From assembly GCF_018403285.1 (NCBI RefSeq), contig NZ_BOSJ01000001.1, positions 1 to 64,000 on the forward strand: a stretch of 64,000 bases of DNA, written 5' to 3'. The DNA comes from Paenibacillus sp. J45TS6. GTDB taxonomy: Bacteria; Bacillota; Bacilli; Paenibacillales; Paenibacillaceae. Shown here in pieces: positions 1 to 6,450 of the stretch; position 1 is the stretch's first letter; each line of letters starts with the position of its first letter. The translations under genes and the position numbers were made by a program. The notes beneath the pieces are model-generated. The model did no database searches and had not been told where the DNA came from. It saw only the letters and a program-made list of their open reading frames with translations.

Positions 1-73
1 ATTTTATACCTTCCGATCCATTTTGATAGCGCATAACTGCTTGTAATTTTTCATCTGAACTAAACTTAGCCAT
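1..73 (-). CDS. IS3-family transposase OrfA, N-terminal fragment
   Basis: The first 24 codons of a transposase OrfA are visible; the gene continues past the left edge. The N-terminus begins MAKFSSDEKLQAV, followed by RYQNGSEG, the usual opening of the helix-turn-helix OrfA subunit that binds the IS ends. A GGAGGTGCAG ribosome site lies just upstream of the ATG at 73. In IS3 elements OrfA is normally followed by OrfB (DDE catalytic subunit), expressed by -1 frameshifting; that part is outside the window. It lies within the element whose tip is at 127. Confidence 0.65.
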   Translation of the reverse strand, partial: MAKFSSDEKLQAVMRYQNGSEGIK

Positions 74-127
74 ATAAAAACTGCACCTCCAATGTTAGTT
101 GATGTCTAACATTTGGGGTGCAGTTCA
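1..127 (-). mobile_element. IS3-family (IS150-group-like) insertion sequence end, cut by the window edge
   Basis: The element reads leftwards out of the window. Its end on the minus strand starts TGAACTGCACCCC at 127, a terminus typical of IS150-group IS3 elements (family knowledge, recalled and not searched). Inside it a small inverted repeat (TGTTAG 93-98, CTAACA 106-111) sits between the tip and the transposase start at 73. Only one end is visible, so neither the far inverted repeat nor a target duplication can be checked. The element lies 22 bp beyond the stop of the YtkA-type lipoprotein gene, so it may have replaced that gene's natural terminator. Confidence 0.72.
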
Positions 128-149
128 TCCTAGGGTGGTTTTTTTATGG

Positions 150-554
150 CTATTTTTCAGTAACTTCTACTTGTTTCGATGGCATGGAATGCATCCCTCT
201 CGCTGTTACATGAGAAGTAACTTTATATATTCCTTCAACCGGAAACTGATAAACTGCAGTATACTTTCCCTCCCCTTCGTATGTCGCCGCCACTTCTAGT
301 CCCATACTGCCTTCTAAAGAAATTTCAAATGTTACATCATCCGCATCATCTATGTATTCATCTTGCTGAGTAACAATGGCTTCCAATTGTACAAGGTCAG
401 CGACCGTTACTGCTTCCACTTCAGGAACAACGAGTTCTACGTTTATGGGCTTAGGCAATTCCATTTCCGTAAATTCGTTTTCTTCCTTTTGGCATCCGCT
501 TAATAACATAAGGAAGATCATCGTAGAACATAGTAGTACAATGAATCGTCTCAT
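150..554 (-). CDS. YtkA-like (FixH-type) lipoprotein
   Basis: This is a 134-residue exported lipoprotein. The N-terminus MRRFIVLL plus a hydrophobic stretch ends in the lipobox LLSGC, with the lipidated Cys at 21. The rest (about 30-132) is a single beta-rich domain resembling YtkA/FixH-like domains: an acidic stretch, then EGKYTAVYQFPVEGIYKV, typical of that Ig-like fold. Family members are found on the outer face of the membrane, often near copper or respiratory-assembly proteins, but no such partner is present here. It is the last gene before the IS end. No terminator is visible between its stop and the IS tip. The function is inferred only from fold-level resemblance. Confidence 0.75.
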   Translation of the reverse strand: MRRFIVLLCSTMIFLMLLSGCQKEENEFTEMELPKPINVELVVPEVEAVTVADLVQLEAIVTQQDEYIDDADDVTFEISLEGSMGLEVAATYEGEGKYTAVYQFPVEGIYKVTSHVTARGMHSMPSKQVEVTEK

Positions 555-594
555 TTTTATAAATCCTCTCTTCGATTTATATGTAGATAAAAGA

Positions 595-631
595 AAACCG
601 CCTCTGTTTTAATCAAACAGCCAAGCGGTTC
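595..631 (-). terminator. Rho-independent terminator after the HAD hydrolase gene
   Basis: On the minus strand an AACCGC...GCGGTT stem with an inner CTGTTT/AAACAG stem is followed by TTCTTTTATC. It sits 28 bp beyond the HAD hydrolase stop and separates it from the lipoprotein gene. Confidence 0.7.
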
Positions 632-658
632 ATGGAAGTAAAATCTGAATTTGTTCTT

Positions 659-1444
659 TTATGATAATAGTTCGTAAATTTCAGTAAGATGTTTAATTTC
701 AACATCGGGGTTAAAGGATTGGTCGTTTGTTTTTTCATTACGGTTAATCCATACTGCTTTAATTCCTGCGGAAAGCGCACCCTTAATATCCGTAGTCAGC
801 TTGTCCCCGACCATTAACGCTTCCTCAGCAGACACATCAAGCTGTGATAAGGCATGATGGAATATTGAAGCATCCGGCTTACCTTTACCAAACTTCCCAG
901 AAATAACGATGTGATCAAAATAAGGTACCAAATTAGGAACACCATCGAGCTTCTCTTGCTGTAAAGAAGGACATCCATTGGTGAGAAGCAGCAGCTTCAC
1001 TTTACCTTTCAGTTCGGTGAGAACTTCGAGAGTCTCATCATACATATAAGGACGAGATCTTCTCTCTTTACCAAATTTATCAGCTAACTCCGCACCTAGT
1101 TCGCTATCATTCACACCAAGTGCCGCAAGACCGTTCGTCCAAGCATCTTTACGATATCCGGGTACTAATTGTTCGAGCTTTCTGAATTCTGGCTGTTCCC
1201 CAGCATTAAAATTCGCCCATAGTCCCTCAAAGGGATTGATGCCAATCATTTTCGTAAATGGATATGTTTCATAAGATTCATATAGCTTTCTAGCTTCGTT
1301 TCTTACCGATACTTCAAGTTCATGAGGATCTACACCGCATTTTTTTGAGGCATAGAGACATGTTTCGTAGAAAGCTTCTTCTACACTTTTTTCATCCCAT
1401 AGCAGGGTATCATCCAAGTCGAACATCACTGCTTTAATTGACAT
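659..1444 (-). CDS. HAD-superfamily hydrolase (subfamily IA phosphatase)
   Basis: This is a 261-residue cytosolic HAD phosphatase. All four motifs are visible: motif I FDLDDTLL with nucleophile Asp9 and acid/base Asp11, motif II LLLTNG, motif [16 protein letters not shown] with the conserved Lys, and motif [15 protein letters not shown] with the Mg-binding acidic residue. The large cap after motif I fits subfamily IA, as in YjjG/YfnB-type nucleotide or sugar phosphatases. The ATG at 1444 has AAGGGGAGAG seven bases upstream. It follows the membrane protein gene by 28 bp and is probably co-transcribed with it. The substrate cannot be told from the sequence. Confidence 0.88.
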   Translation of the reverse strand: MSIKAVMFDLDDTLLWDEKSVEEAFYETCLYASKKCGVDPHELEVSVRNEARKLYESYETYPFTKMIGINPFEGLWANFNAGEQPEFRKLEQLVPGYRKDAWTNGLAALGVNDSELGAELADKFGKERRSRPYMYDETLEVLTELKGKVKLLLLTNGCPSLQQEKLDGVPNLVPYFDHIVISGKFGKGKPDASIFHHALSQLDVSAEEALMVGDKLTTDIKGALSAGIKAVWINRNEKTNDQSFNPDVEIKHLTEIYELLS

Positions 1445-1472
1445 CTTGTTCTCTCCCCTTGAGTATATCGAT

Positions 1473-2000
1473 TTATTTAGCTTCTTTAAGAGCTTTCTTA
1501 TCCTCTACTGGAATCTGATGTGTCTGTGCAAAGGTAATGAGTCTTTCGCCCATTGCGTCAGTATCATACAAATTAAGCAAACGACTGAAAGCCCAGTTAC
1601 TGCCTTTAGCGTTGTGTTCAATAATAATCGAACCTTTATCTACCACAATGCGTTTGATGTCTTCTGCACCAAGTGAACGTTCTCTGCTCAGCTTAATGGT
1701 CTTAATCCGTTTCTTACCTACTTTAAGATAAGGACGACGTAAGAAATACATTAGTGCTAGTCCAATATAAAGTATAAATACAAACCAATCGAAACCAGAC
1801 ACACCGTCTTTTGTAACACCACTGAGTGTTAGAAACATAAAAGCAAGTACGACTAGTACGAAAGGAAAGATAAACGCTCTTCCTTTGAAAATATCTTCAT
1901 TTTCCATTCCGGAGCCAAGGACAGGTTGTCCCTTTTTTTTGCGATTCTTATTTACTTTTTGTTGATTCCTTTTGACTGCTCTTTCAAATGAACTTGCCAT
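1473..2000 (-). CDS. Conserved hypothetical two-TM membrane protein
   Basis: I do not recognise a named family. The 175-residue protein starts with a very basic segment (about 8-27, [16 protein letters not shown]), then has two hydrophobic spans (about 43-61 and 72-88). A basic linker follows, then a soluble C-terminal part of about 85 residues with alternating hydrophobic residues ([16 protein letters not shown]), likely beta-rich. That layout resembles PH-like or YcxB-like domains tethered by two helices, but this is only a shape comparison. The start is supported by AAGGGGGA upstream of the ATG. It is the first gene of a probable operon with the HAD hydrolase. Confidence 0.7.
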   Translation of the reverse strand: MASSFERAVKRNQQKVNKNRKKKGQPVLGSGMENEDIFKGRAFIFPFVLVVLAFMFLTLSGVTKDGVSGFDWFVFILYIGLALMYFLRRPYLKVGKKRIKTIKLSRERSLGAEDIKRIVVDKGSIIIEHNAKGSNWAFSRLLNLYDTDAMGERLITFAQTHQIPVEDKKALKEAK

Positions 2001-2258
2001 GTAAATCCCCCTTTAAAATCTGTACAATGCAGTTATTATATCATGGTAGTTATATACTAACTCTCCACTCATAACTATGATTAAACCTATACTTTTTTCA
2101 CGGGAATAATATTAGTTTTAGCATAACGGAAATTCTCTTCCTTCATCTAAATTGCTCCCTTAAAAAAAGCACAATCTACTTAACTTTGCCATGTAAATAA
2201 AGGGTTGTCAAGGTATATACCTGTATGGCCAGACCTCCTTATGTAAACAACAAAAAAA
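2001..2258. other. Gene-poor intergenic stretch
   Basis: About 390 bp separate the membrane protein start from the yneA-like stop. Apart from the possible 19-codon ORF, the palindrome at 2211-2222 and the terminator at 2259-2281, I see no gene or RNA element here. Confidence 0.6.
2087..2146 (-). CDS. Possible 19-residue small protein
   Basis: A 20-codon ORF would encode MKEENFRYAKTNIIPVKKV. It has a good ribosome site, AAGGGAG, spaced from the ATG by CAATTTAG. Upstream lie a TTGACA-like hexamer and a 12-bp palindrome AGGTATATACCT (2211-2222). It precedes the membrane protein gene by 86 bp. Nothing identifies a function. It could be a real small protein, a leader peptide or chance. Confidence 0.25.
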   Translation of the reverse strand: MKEENFRYAKTNIIPVKKV

Positions 2259-2281
2259 GGACACAATTGTGAATTGCGCCC
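2259..2281 (-). terminator. Terminator after yneA-like gene
   Basis: The minus-strand stem GGGCGCAAT / ATTGTGTCC (two G-T pairs) around TCACA is followed directly by TTTTTTTG. It lies about 110 bp after the yneA-like stop. Confidence 0.65.
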
Positions 2282-2390
2282 TTGCCGGTCATCCATTAAA
2301 AAACGATATAGACAGCATCAATGAACTGTAAATGAAAGTAGAAGTTCATTAATTAACAGATAAAATTCAAAATATAAAAAGCATCTTCCC

Positions 2391-2762
2391 TTACTCTACA
2401 TGAGGTAAACTTAATACTTGCCCTGTTTGAATATCACTCGTTTCCATCACATTCAGCTGTTTGATTCGTTCTACATATTCCCTAGTATCCATGTGATGCG
2501 GTTTATGATCCAAAGCAATCGACCATAAAGAATCTCCTGTGGATACAACAAACTCTTGATAGGAAACAATTTTACTTGCATTGGTAAGCACCGTCATAAA
2601 CCCAGTTAGACATAAAAAAGCAACACTAAGAATAATGACCAGGTGAACCAAAAAACGTCTATTATTATAAATCAATTGATGAAATAACTTACCAAGCAGA
2701 GTATGATCCTTAACTCCTTCAGTATTACTATAGATACTGTTGTATGTACTGTATTTTAGCAT
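2391..2762 (-). CDS. yneA: YneA-like SOS cell-division suppressor (LysM protein)
   Basis: This 123-residue single-pass membrane protein is encoded back to back with lexA, as yneA is in Bacillus. A transmembrane helix lies at about 37-56 (LVIILSVAFLCLTGFMTVL). A C-terminal LysM domain follows (VVSTGDSLWSIALDH ... IQTGQVLSLP). YneA blocks septum formation during the SOS response; its LysM part acts outside the membrane. I start it at the ATG at 2762 because GGAGGA precedes it by eight bases; the longer frame to 2834 would run through the promoter and a LexA box. Regulation is visible: a -35 TTGTAC (2829-2834), a 17-bp spacer filled by a LexA-box-like site, and a -10 TATAGT (2806-2811). Confidence 0.85.
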   Translation of the reverse strand: MLKYSTYNSIYSNTEGVKDHTLLGKLFHQLIYNNRRFLVHLVIILSVAFLCLTGFMTVLTNASKIVSYQEFVVSTGDSLWSIALDHKPHHMDTREYVERIKQLNVMETSDIQTGQVLSLPHVE

Positions 2763-2805
2763 ATATACCGTCCTCCAAACATTTGTTCTCATTTCTATAT
2801 TGATC

Positions 2806-2834
2806 ACTATAACACGAACGTGTGTTTTGTACAA
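2806..2834 (-). promoter_or_regulatory. yneA promoter with LexA box in the spacer
   Basis: The minus-strand -35 TTGTAC (2829-2834) and -10 TATAGT (2806-2811) are 17 bp apart. The spacer at 2815-2828 is CGAACGTGTGTTTT on the plus strand, which matches the Gram-positive SOS box CGAACRNRYGTTYC at all but the last base. LexA bound here would block RNA polymerase directly. Confidence 0.8.
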
Positions 2835-2843
2835 TAACTTTTT

Positions 2844-2880
2844 AGAACAATTGTTCGTCCCATTTTAGAACTAACGTTTG
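2844..2880. promoter_or_regulatory. Two further LexA-box-like operators
   Basis: The palindrome GAACAATTGTTC (2845-2856, extended by CG on one side) and AGAACTAACGTTTG (2867-2880) both keep the GAAC-N4-GTT core of the SOS box. They lie between the two divergent promoters. Bacillus yneA-lexA regions also carry several boxes (family knowledge). Confidence 0.65.
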
Positions 2881-2906
2881 TACGAACGGAGGTTCTATGC
2901 TATAAT
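2878..2906 (+). promoter_or_regulatory. lexA promoter with autoregulatory LexA box
   Basis: A -35 TTGTAC (2878-2883) and a perfect -10 TATAAT (2901-2906) are separated by 17 bp. The SOS-box-like CGAACGGAGGTTCT (2883-2896) fills the spacer, so lexA is probably autoregulated in the same way as yneA on the other strand. Confidence 0.8.
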
Positions 2907-2940
2907 TTTCCCAAACGTTATTAAGTGGAGTTGATACGGT

Positions 2941-3567
2941 ATGTCGAAGGTGTCCAGCAGGCAATTAGCAATCTTGGAGTTTATACGAAATGAAGTTCGA
3001 TTAAAAGGATATCCACCGTCCGTAAGAGAGATTGGTGAAGCTGTCGGACTCGCGTCCAGCTCCACTGTTCACGGACACTTGGATCGTTTGGAGAAGAAAG
3101 GTTTAATTCGAAGAGACCCTACAAAACCTCGTGCAATCGAGCTTTTGAGTCACGATGAGTTAGATGAGACAAGCCAATTTGCGCAGACGGTTGTCAGAGT
3201 TCCCGTCGTTGGTAAAGTAACCGCAGGTATTCCTATTACTGCAACAGAGAATATTGAAGACTATTTCCCTCTACCTATGCAATATGTTGGAGAAGAGAAG
3301 GTATTTATGTTGAATGTAGTAGGCGATAGTATGATCGAAGCTGGTATTGTCAATGGGGATTATGTCATTGTGCGTCAGCAACAAACGGCTAACAATGGAG
3401 AAATCGTCGTAGCTATGACGGAAGATGATGAAGCTACAGTGAAAACTTTCTATAAAGAAAAAGATCATGTTCGTCTTCAGCCTGAGAATCCTACATATGA
3501 ACCTCTCCGGCTTACGAAAGTAACCATACTAGGTAAAGTTATTGGCCTATTCCGTGATTTTCATTAA
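2941..3567 (+). CDS. lexA: LexA, SOS-response repressor
   Basis: This 208-residue LexA represses SOS genes and cleaves itself when RecA filaments form on damaged DNA. The N-terminal winged helix (1-70) includes [13 protein letters not shown] and [17 protein letters not shown]. The cleavage site Ala95-Gly96 lies in VTAGIP. The catalytic dyad is Ser130 (GDSMIEAG) and Lys168 (EATVKTF). The length is that of Bacillus LexA (about 205). The ATG at 2941 follows TGGAG at a normal distance. It is divergent from yneA, and LexA-box-like sites cover both promoters. A strong terminator ends the gene, so it is monocistronic. Confidence 0.97.
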   Translation: MSKVSSRQLAILEFIRNEVRLKGYPPSVREIGEAVGLASSSTVHGHLDRLEKKGLIRRDPTKPRAIELLSHDELDETSQFAQTVVRVPVVGKVTAGIPITATENIEDYFPLPMQYVGEEKVFMLNVVGDSMIEAGIVNGDYVIVRQQQTANNGEIVVAMTEDDEATVKTFYKEKDHVRLQPENPTYEPLRLTKVTILGKVIGLFRDFH

Positions 3568-3616
3568 TTTTAAAAAAATAAAAATAAAAATAATTTAATT
3601 TGCACTTATATTTTTA

Positions 3617-3648
3617 AAGCAGAGATCTTATAACTCAGATCTCTGCTT
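3617..3648 (+). terminator. lexA terminator
   Basis: A perfect 12-bp stem AAGCAGAGATCT / AGATCTCTGCTT with an 8-base loop is followed by TTCACATTTT. It lies 50 bp beyond the lexA stop. The convergent gene at 3686 ends just beyond it. Confidence 0.85.
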
Positions 3649-3685
3649 TTCACATTTTACTCCACTACTAATCATTAGGATCAAC

Positions 3686-4159
3686 TTACCTTACATTGAT
3701 ATGTCCTTCCCATTCAATCCTTACTTCATTTCCAAATTTTCTTACTTCAGTATCTATCACATTCAGTTGGCAGTCTTTTTTGGAATCATATAATCTTAAT
3801 CGATATGTATCTTTCTCTTTCCGCTTTTTCCACTCCAATCCATAAAGGTGATTCTCAAAAGATGAATATAAATTATTTAGTATAAAGTCATTTAACATAT
3901 CCAGCGGAAAACCCGATGTCACTTCAATGTAATTTTCAATGGTGAGATTCGTCCAACCAAAAACGAAATCATGTATTTTTTTATGATTTTTATAATGCTT
4001 AAAATTAATTTGGCAACCTTCAAATTTACCTGGAATACACTTAACAAAAGAGAATTCAACATAAGTACCATCGCTAAATGTGTCTCGTAAAATCGCCATT
4101 TCATTCCCCTTTAGATTTGAATTGATCTGTTCTGTGTCTATGTATGGAAAGTCCTTCAT
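3686..4159 (-). CDS. Hypothetical protein, AT-rich island gene
   Basis: This is a 157-residue soluble protein of no family I recognise. It is rich in Lys, Asn, Phe and Tyr, has no signal or membrane segment, and predicts as mixed alpha/beta with several aromatic motifs (FVFGWTNL, YGLEWKKRKEK). Base composition is clearly more AT-rich than in lexA and glnA on either side, which suggests later arrival. The ATG at 4159 overlaps the stop of the 48-codon ORF upstream (ATGA), implying coupling. An internal ATG at 4099 has a better ribosome site (AAAGGGG), so a product 20 residues shorter is possible. Its size and composition recall small immunity-type proteins, but this is not evidence of function. 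Confidence 0.6.
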   Translation of the reverse strand: MKDFPYIDTEQINSNLKGNEMAILRDTFSDGTYVEFSFVKCIPGKFEGCQINFKHYKNHKKIHDFVFGWTNLTIENYIEVTSGFPLDMLNDFILNNLYSSFENHLYGLEWKKRKEKDTYRLRLYDSKKDCQLNVIDTEVRKFGNEVRIEWEGHINVR

Positions 4160-4302
4160 TCGGATCCCATTATAAGTCTGTTTAATTCACTTACAAAGTC
4201 ATTCAATGAAACAAACTCAGTAATTATATAAAAGTTTGCTCTACAATTAAACGGGATGCCTATATTTTCGAAAAGATTGATCATTTTCGGTTGAAAAATC
4301 AT
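4156..4302 (-). CDS. Small hypothetical ORF (48 aa), possible gene remnant
   Basis: A 48-codon ORF begins MIFQPKMINLFENIGIPF and ends in LNRLIMGSE. Its stop overlaps the start of the 157-residue gene by four bases (ATGA), a usual sign of translational coupling. No convincing ribosome site precedes the ATG, and a stop lies only a few codons upstream. It may therefore be the surviving 3' end of a longer gene cut by a deletion rather than a full small protein. It shares the AT-rich composition of its neighbour. Confidence 0.4.
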   Translation of the reverse strand: MIFQPKMINLFENIGIPFNCRANFYIITEFVSLNDFVSELNRLIMGSE

Positions 4303-4372
4303 GAAGATAATTCAAACTTCAGAGACAATTTCGAGGGTTAAAGAAAAATAAAATCTGTTACCAATACCAACA

Positions 4373-4405
4373 AAAAACCCTCAACGCTTAGAGCGCCAAG
4401 GGTTT
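4373..4405 (-). terminator. glnA terminator
   Basis: On the minus strand the stem AAAACCCTTGGCGCT / AGCGTTGAGGGTTTT (one mismatch, wobble pairs) around CTA is followed by TTG and a short T run. It lies a few bases after the glnA stop. Confidence 0.85.
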
Positions 4406-4411
4406 TCCATT

Positions 4412-5740
4412 CTAGTACAGCGTCAAATATTGATCGCGTTCCCATTGATGTACTTGAGTTCTGTACATATCCCACTCAATTTCTTTCAATTCATAGAAAT
4501 GAGCAAGTGCGTGTTCGCCGAGAGCATCGGTAATCACTTCACTGCGGATCAGTTCATGCAATGCTTCTTTCAGGTCAGCTGGCAAGGAAGGGATACCTTC
4601 TTCAATGCGCTCTTCTTCTGACATGATATAGATATTACGGTCAATTGGAGCCGGCAATGACAATTCACGTTTGATACCGTCAAGACCTGCTTTCAGCATC
4701 ACTGCAAGTGCAAGGTAAGGATTTGCTGCTGGATCCGGGTTACGAACCTCAACACGAGTACTCAGACCACGTGATGCTGGAATACGAATCATCGGGCTGC
4801 GGTTACTTGCTGACCATGCTACGTAACAAGGTGCTTCATATCCAGGAACCAAACGTTTGTAAGAGTTCACCGTTGGATTCGTGATCGCTGCCATTGCGCG
4901 AGCATGTTTCAGGATACCTGCCATGTAATGGCGGGCTTCTTTACTGAGACCGAGTTCATCAGACTCATCATAGAATGTATTTACATTACCTTTAAATAAG
5001 GACTGGTGGCAGTGCATCCCTGATCCGTTCATACCAAATAGAGGTTTCGGCATAAAGGTTGCATGCAGACCGTGCTGACGAGCAATCGTTTTTACTACGA
5101 GTTTAAACGTTTGAATCTCATCCGCTGCTTTGACAGCTTCTTCATATTTGAAGTCGATCTCATGTTGTCCTGGAGCCACTTCATGGTGAGAAGCTTCAAC
5201 TTCAAAGCCCATCTCTTCCAAAGTAAGTACGATCTCACGACGGCAGTTTTCACCAAGATCCATTGGAGCCAGGTCAAAATAACCACCTTGGTCATTGAGT
5301 TCCGTTGTCGGATTACCATTCGCATCCGTACGGAATAAGAAGAATTCAGGTTCAGGTCCCACGTTCATGGAAGTATAGCCCATTTCTTCTGCTTCTTTAA
5401 GTACACGTTTTAAAATACCACGCGGATCTCCTGCAAAAGGAGTACCATCTGGCATATATACATCACAGATAAGACGTGCAACACGGTTCTCAGCAACCCA
5501 TGGGAATACGACCCAAGTGTCTAGATCCGGGTACAAGTACATATCTGATTCTTCGATACGAACATAACCTTCAATGGAAGATCCATCAAACATCATTTTA
5601 TTATCCAATGCTTTTTGTAACTGGCTTACTGGAATTTCAACGTTCTTGATCGTACCGAGCAGGTCAGTAAATTGCAATCGGATAAAGCGTACATTTTCTT
5701 CTTTTGCAATACGAATAATGTCCTCTTTAGTAAAACTCAC
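4412..5740 (-). CDS. glnA: Glutamine synthetase, type I
   Basis: This 442-residue enzyme forms glutamine from glutamate, ammonia and ATP. Seen: the N-terminal beta-grasp (about 15-95) with [10 protein letters not shown], the catalytic domain with [26 protein letters not shown] (metal ligands), the [12 protein letters not shown] loop, [13 protein letters not shown], and [16 protein letters not shown]. The length matches Bacillus GlnA (444). Feedback-inhibited Bacillus GlnA also controls GlnR and TnrA by protein contact (family knowledge). The start codon is GTG at 5740, preceded by AGGGAGAGG. It follows glnR in one operon, with an unusual 207-bp gap that contains a long hairpin. A strong terminator ends it. 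Confidence 0.97.
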   Translation of the reverse strand: MSFTKEDIIRIAKEENVRFIRLQFTDLLGTIKNVEIPVSQLQKALDNKMMFDGSSIEGYVRIEESDMYLYPDLDTWVVFPWVAENRVARLICDVYMPDGTPFAGDPRGILKRVLKEAEEMGYTSMNVGPEPEFFLFRTDANGNPTTELNDQGGYFDLAPMDLGENCRREIVLTLEEMGFEVEASHHEVAPGQHEIDFKYEEAVKAADEIQTFKLVVKTIARQHGLHATFMPKPLFGMNGSGMHCHQSLFKGNVNTFYDESDELGLSKEARHYMAGILKHARAMAAITNPTVNSYKRLVPGYEAPCYVAWSASNRSPMIRIPASRGLSTRVEVRNPDPAANPYLALAVMLKAGLDGIKRELSLPAPIDRNIYIMSEEERIEEGIPSLPADLKEALHELIRSEVITDALGEHALAHFYELKEIEWDMYRTQVHQWERDQYLTLY

Positions 5741-5806
5741 AAAATCCTCTCCCTTTTCTTCATATAAGTATCAGCTTCAATGAGTGCATGCAGGACAGCC
5801 GATCCG

Positions 5807-5846
5807 TTTTCTAAAGTAATATCACGATTGTTATTGCTTTAGAAAA
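5807..5846 (-). other. Long hairpin in the glnR-glnA spacer
   Basis: TTTTCTAAAGTAATA (from 5807) pairs with the inverted copy ending AGAAAA at 5846, about 15 bp with one wobble around an 8-10 base loop. No T tract follows on either strand, so it is not a normal terminator. It lies midway between glnR and glnA. It may be an RNA processing or stability element that sets the glnA:glnR ratio (inference). Confidence 0.55.
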
Positions 5847-5947
5847 TGTTGGTTCCCCATTCATTGTCACAGGCGCACTTCCACATGTCAAGAAAGTGAA
5901 CCTGGAGTCCTATTTCAACTTATCACCTAAGTTTCGGCTTAAGAAAC

Positions 5948-6361
5948 TTACTTTTTGTTAAAGAAGCGTGACAACTCACCTTGAATTAAGGAAACCTGAC
6001 CTGGACGTTTACCAGCAACCAGCTGTTGCTTGAGCATCCGGTGCAGCTGAGAATCCGACAGCTCTCTTCGTTTCACTTCGGTGTCAGGAGTAATAACCGT
6101 TGCTTCCTCTGATTCTTTTGTTACCGGGTTCATTACTTGCTTAATCCCCGCAATATTGACCCCTTTTTCAATTAAAGCTTTAATCTCAAGCAATCGTTCT
6201 ACATCATTAAAAGAGAAAAGACGCTGATTTCCTGATGTACGCGCTGGGACGATTAAATTATGCTGCTCATAATAGCGAATTTGCCTTGCAGAAAGATCCG
6301 TAAGTTTCATAACGATTCCAATAGGAAATAAGGCCATATTTCTGCGGATTTCATCACCCAT
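5948..6361 (-). CDS. glnR: GlnR, MerR-family nitrogen repressor
   Basis: GlnR represses the glnRA operon in nitrogen excess, acting with feedback-inhibited glutamine synthetase. The N-terminal winged helix-turn-helix has the MerR signature ARQIRYYEQHNLI and RLFSFNDVERLLEIK. The C-terminal tail GELSRFFNKK resembles the autoinhibitory end of Bacillus GlnR. I start it at the ATG at 6361 because MGDEIRR...LFPIGIVM then lines up with the known Bacillus N-terminus (137 residues against 135). An in-frame ATG at 6370 sits only three bases from the GGAAGG site. Upstream lie a promoter and two GlnR boxes. glnA follows after 207 bp. Confidence 0.95.
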   Translation of the reverse strand: MGDEIRRNMALFPIGIVMKLTDLSARQIRYYEQHNLIVPARTSGNQRLFSFNDVERLLEIKALIEKGVNIAGIKQVMNPVTKESEEATVITPDTEVKRRELSDSQLHRMLKQQLVAGKRPGQVSLIQGELSRFFNKK

Positions 6362-6398
6362 GTCGTTCATCTACCTTCCAAGTATTCTATATACCATC

Positions 6399-6428
6399 AT
6401 TGTACATTTATATGATATGAAGTGTCAA
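6399..6428 (-). promoter_or_regulatory. glnRA promoter
   Basis: A minus-strand -35 TTGACA (6423-6428) and -10 TACAAT (6399-6404) have an 18-bp spacer, 38 bp before the glnR start. The -35 region is built into the second GlnR-type operator half site (TGACACTTCATATCATA), as in the Bacillus glnRA promoter (recalled knowledge). Confidence 0.8.
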
Positions 6429-6433
6429 TGATA

Positions 6434-6450
6434 TGTAAGGAAAACTCACA
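6434..6450 (-). promoter_or_regulatory. GlnR/TnrA box upstream of the glnRA promoter
   Basis: TGTAAGGAAAACTCACA matches the GlnR/TnrA consensus TGTNA-N7-TNACA at every fixed base. It sits just upstream of the -35 hexamer and overlaps the stop codon of the ynbB gene. With the partial site over the -35 it reproduces the two-operator layout of Bacillus glnRA. Confidence 0.8.
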
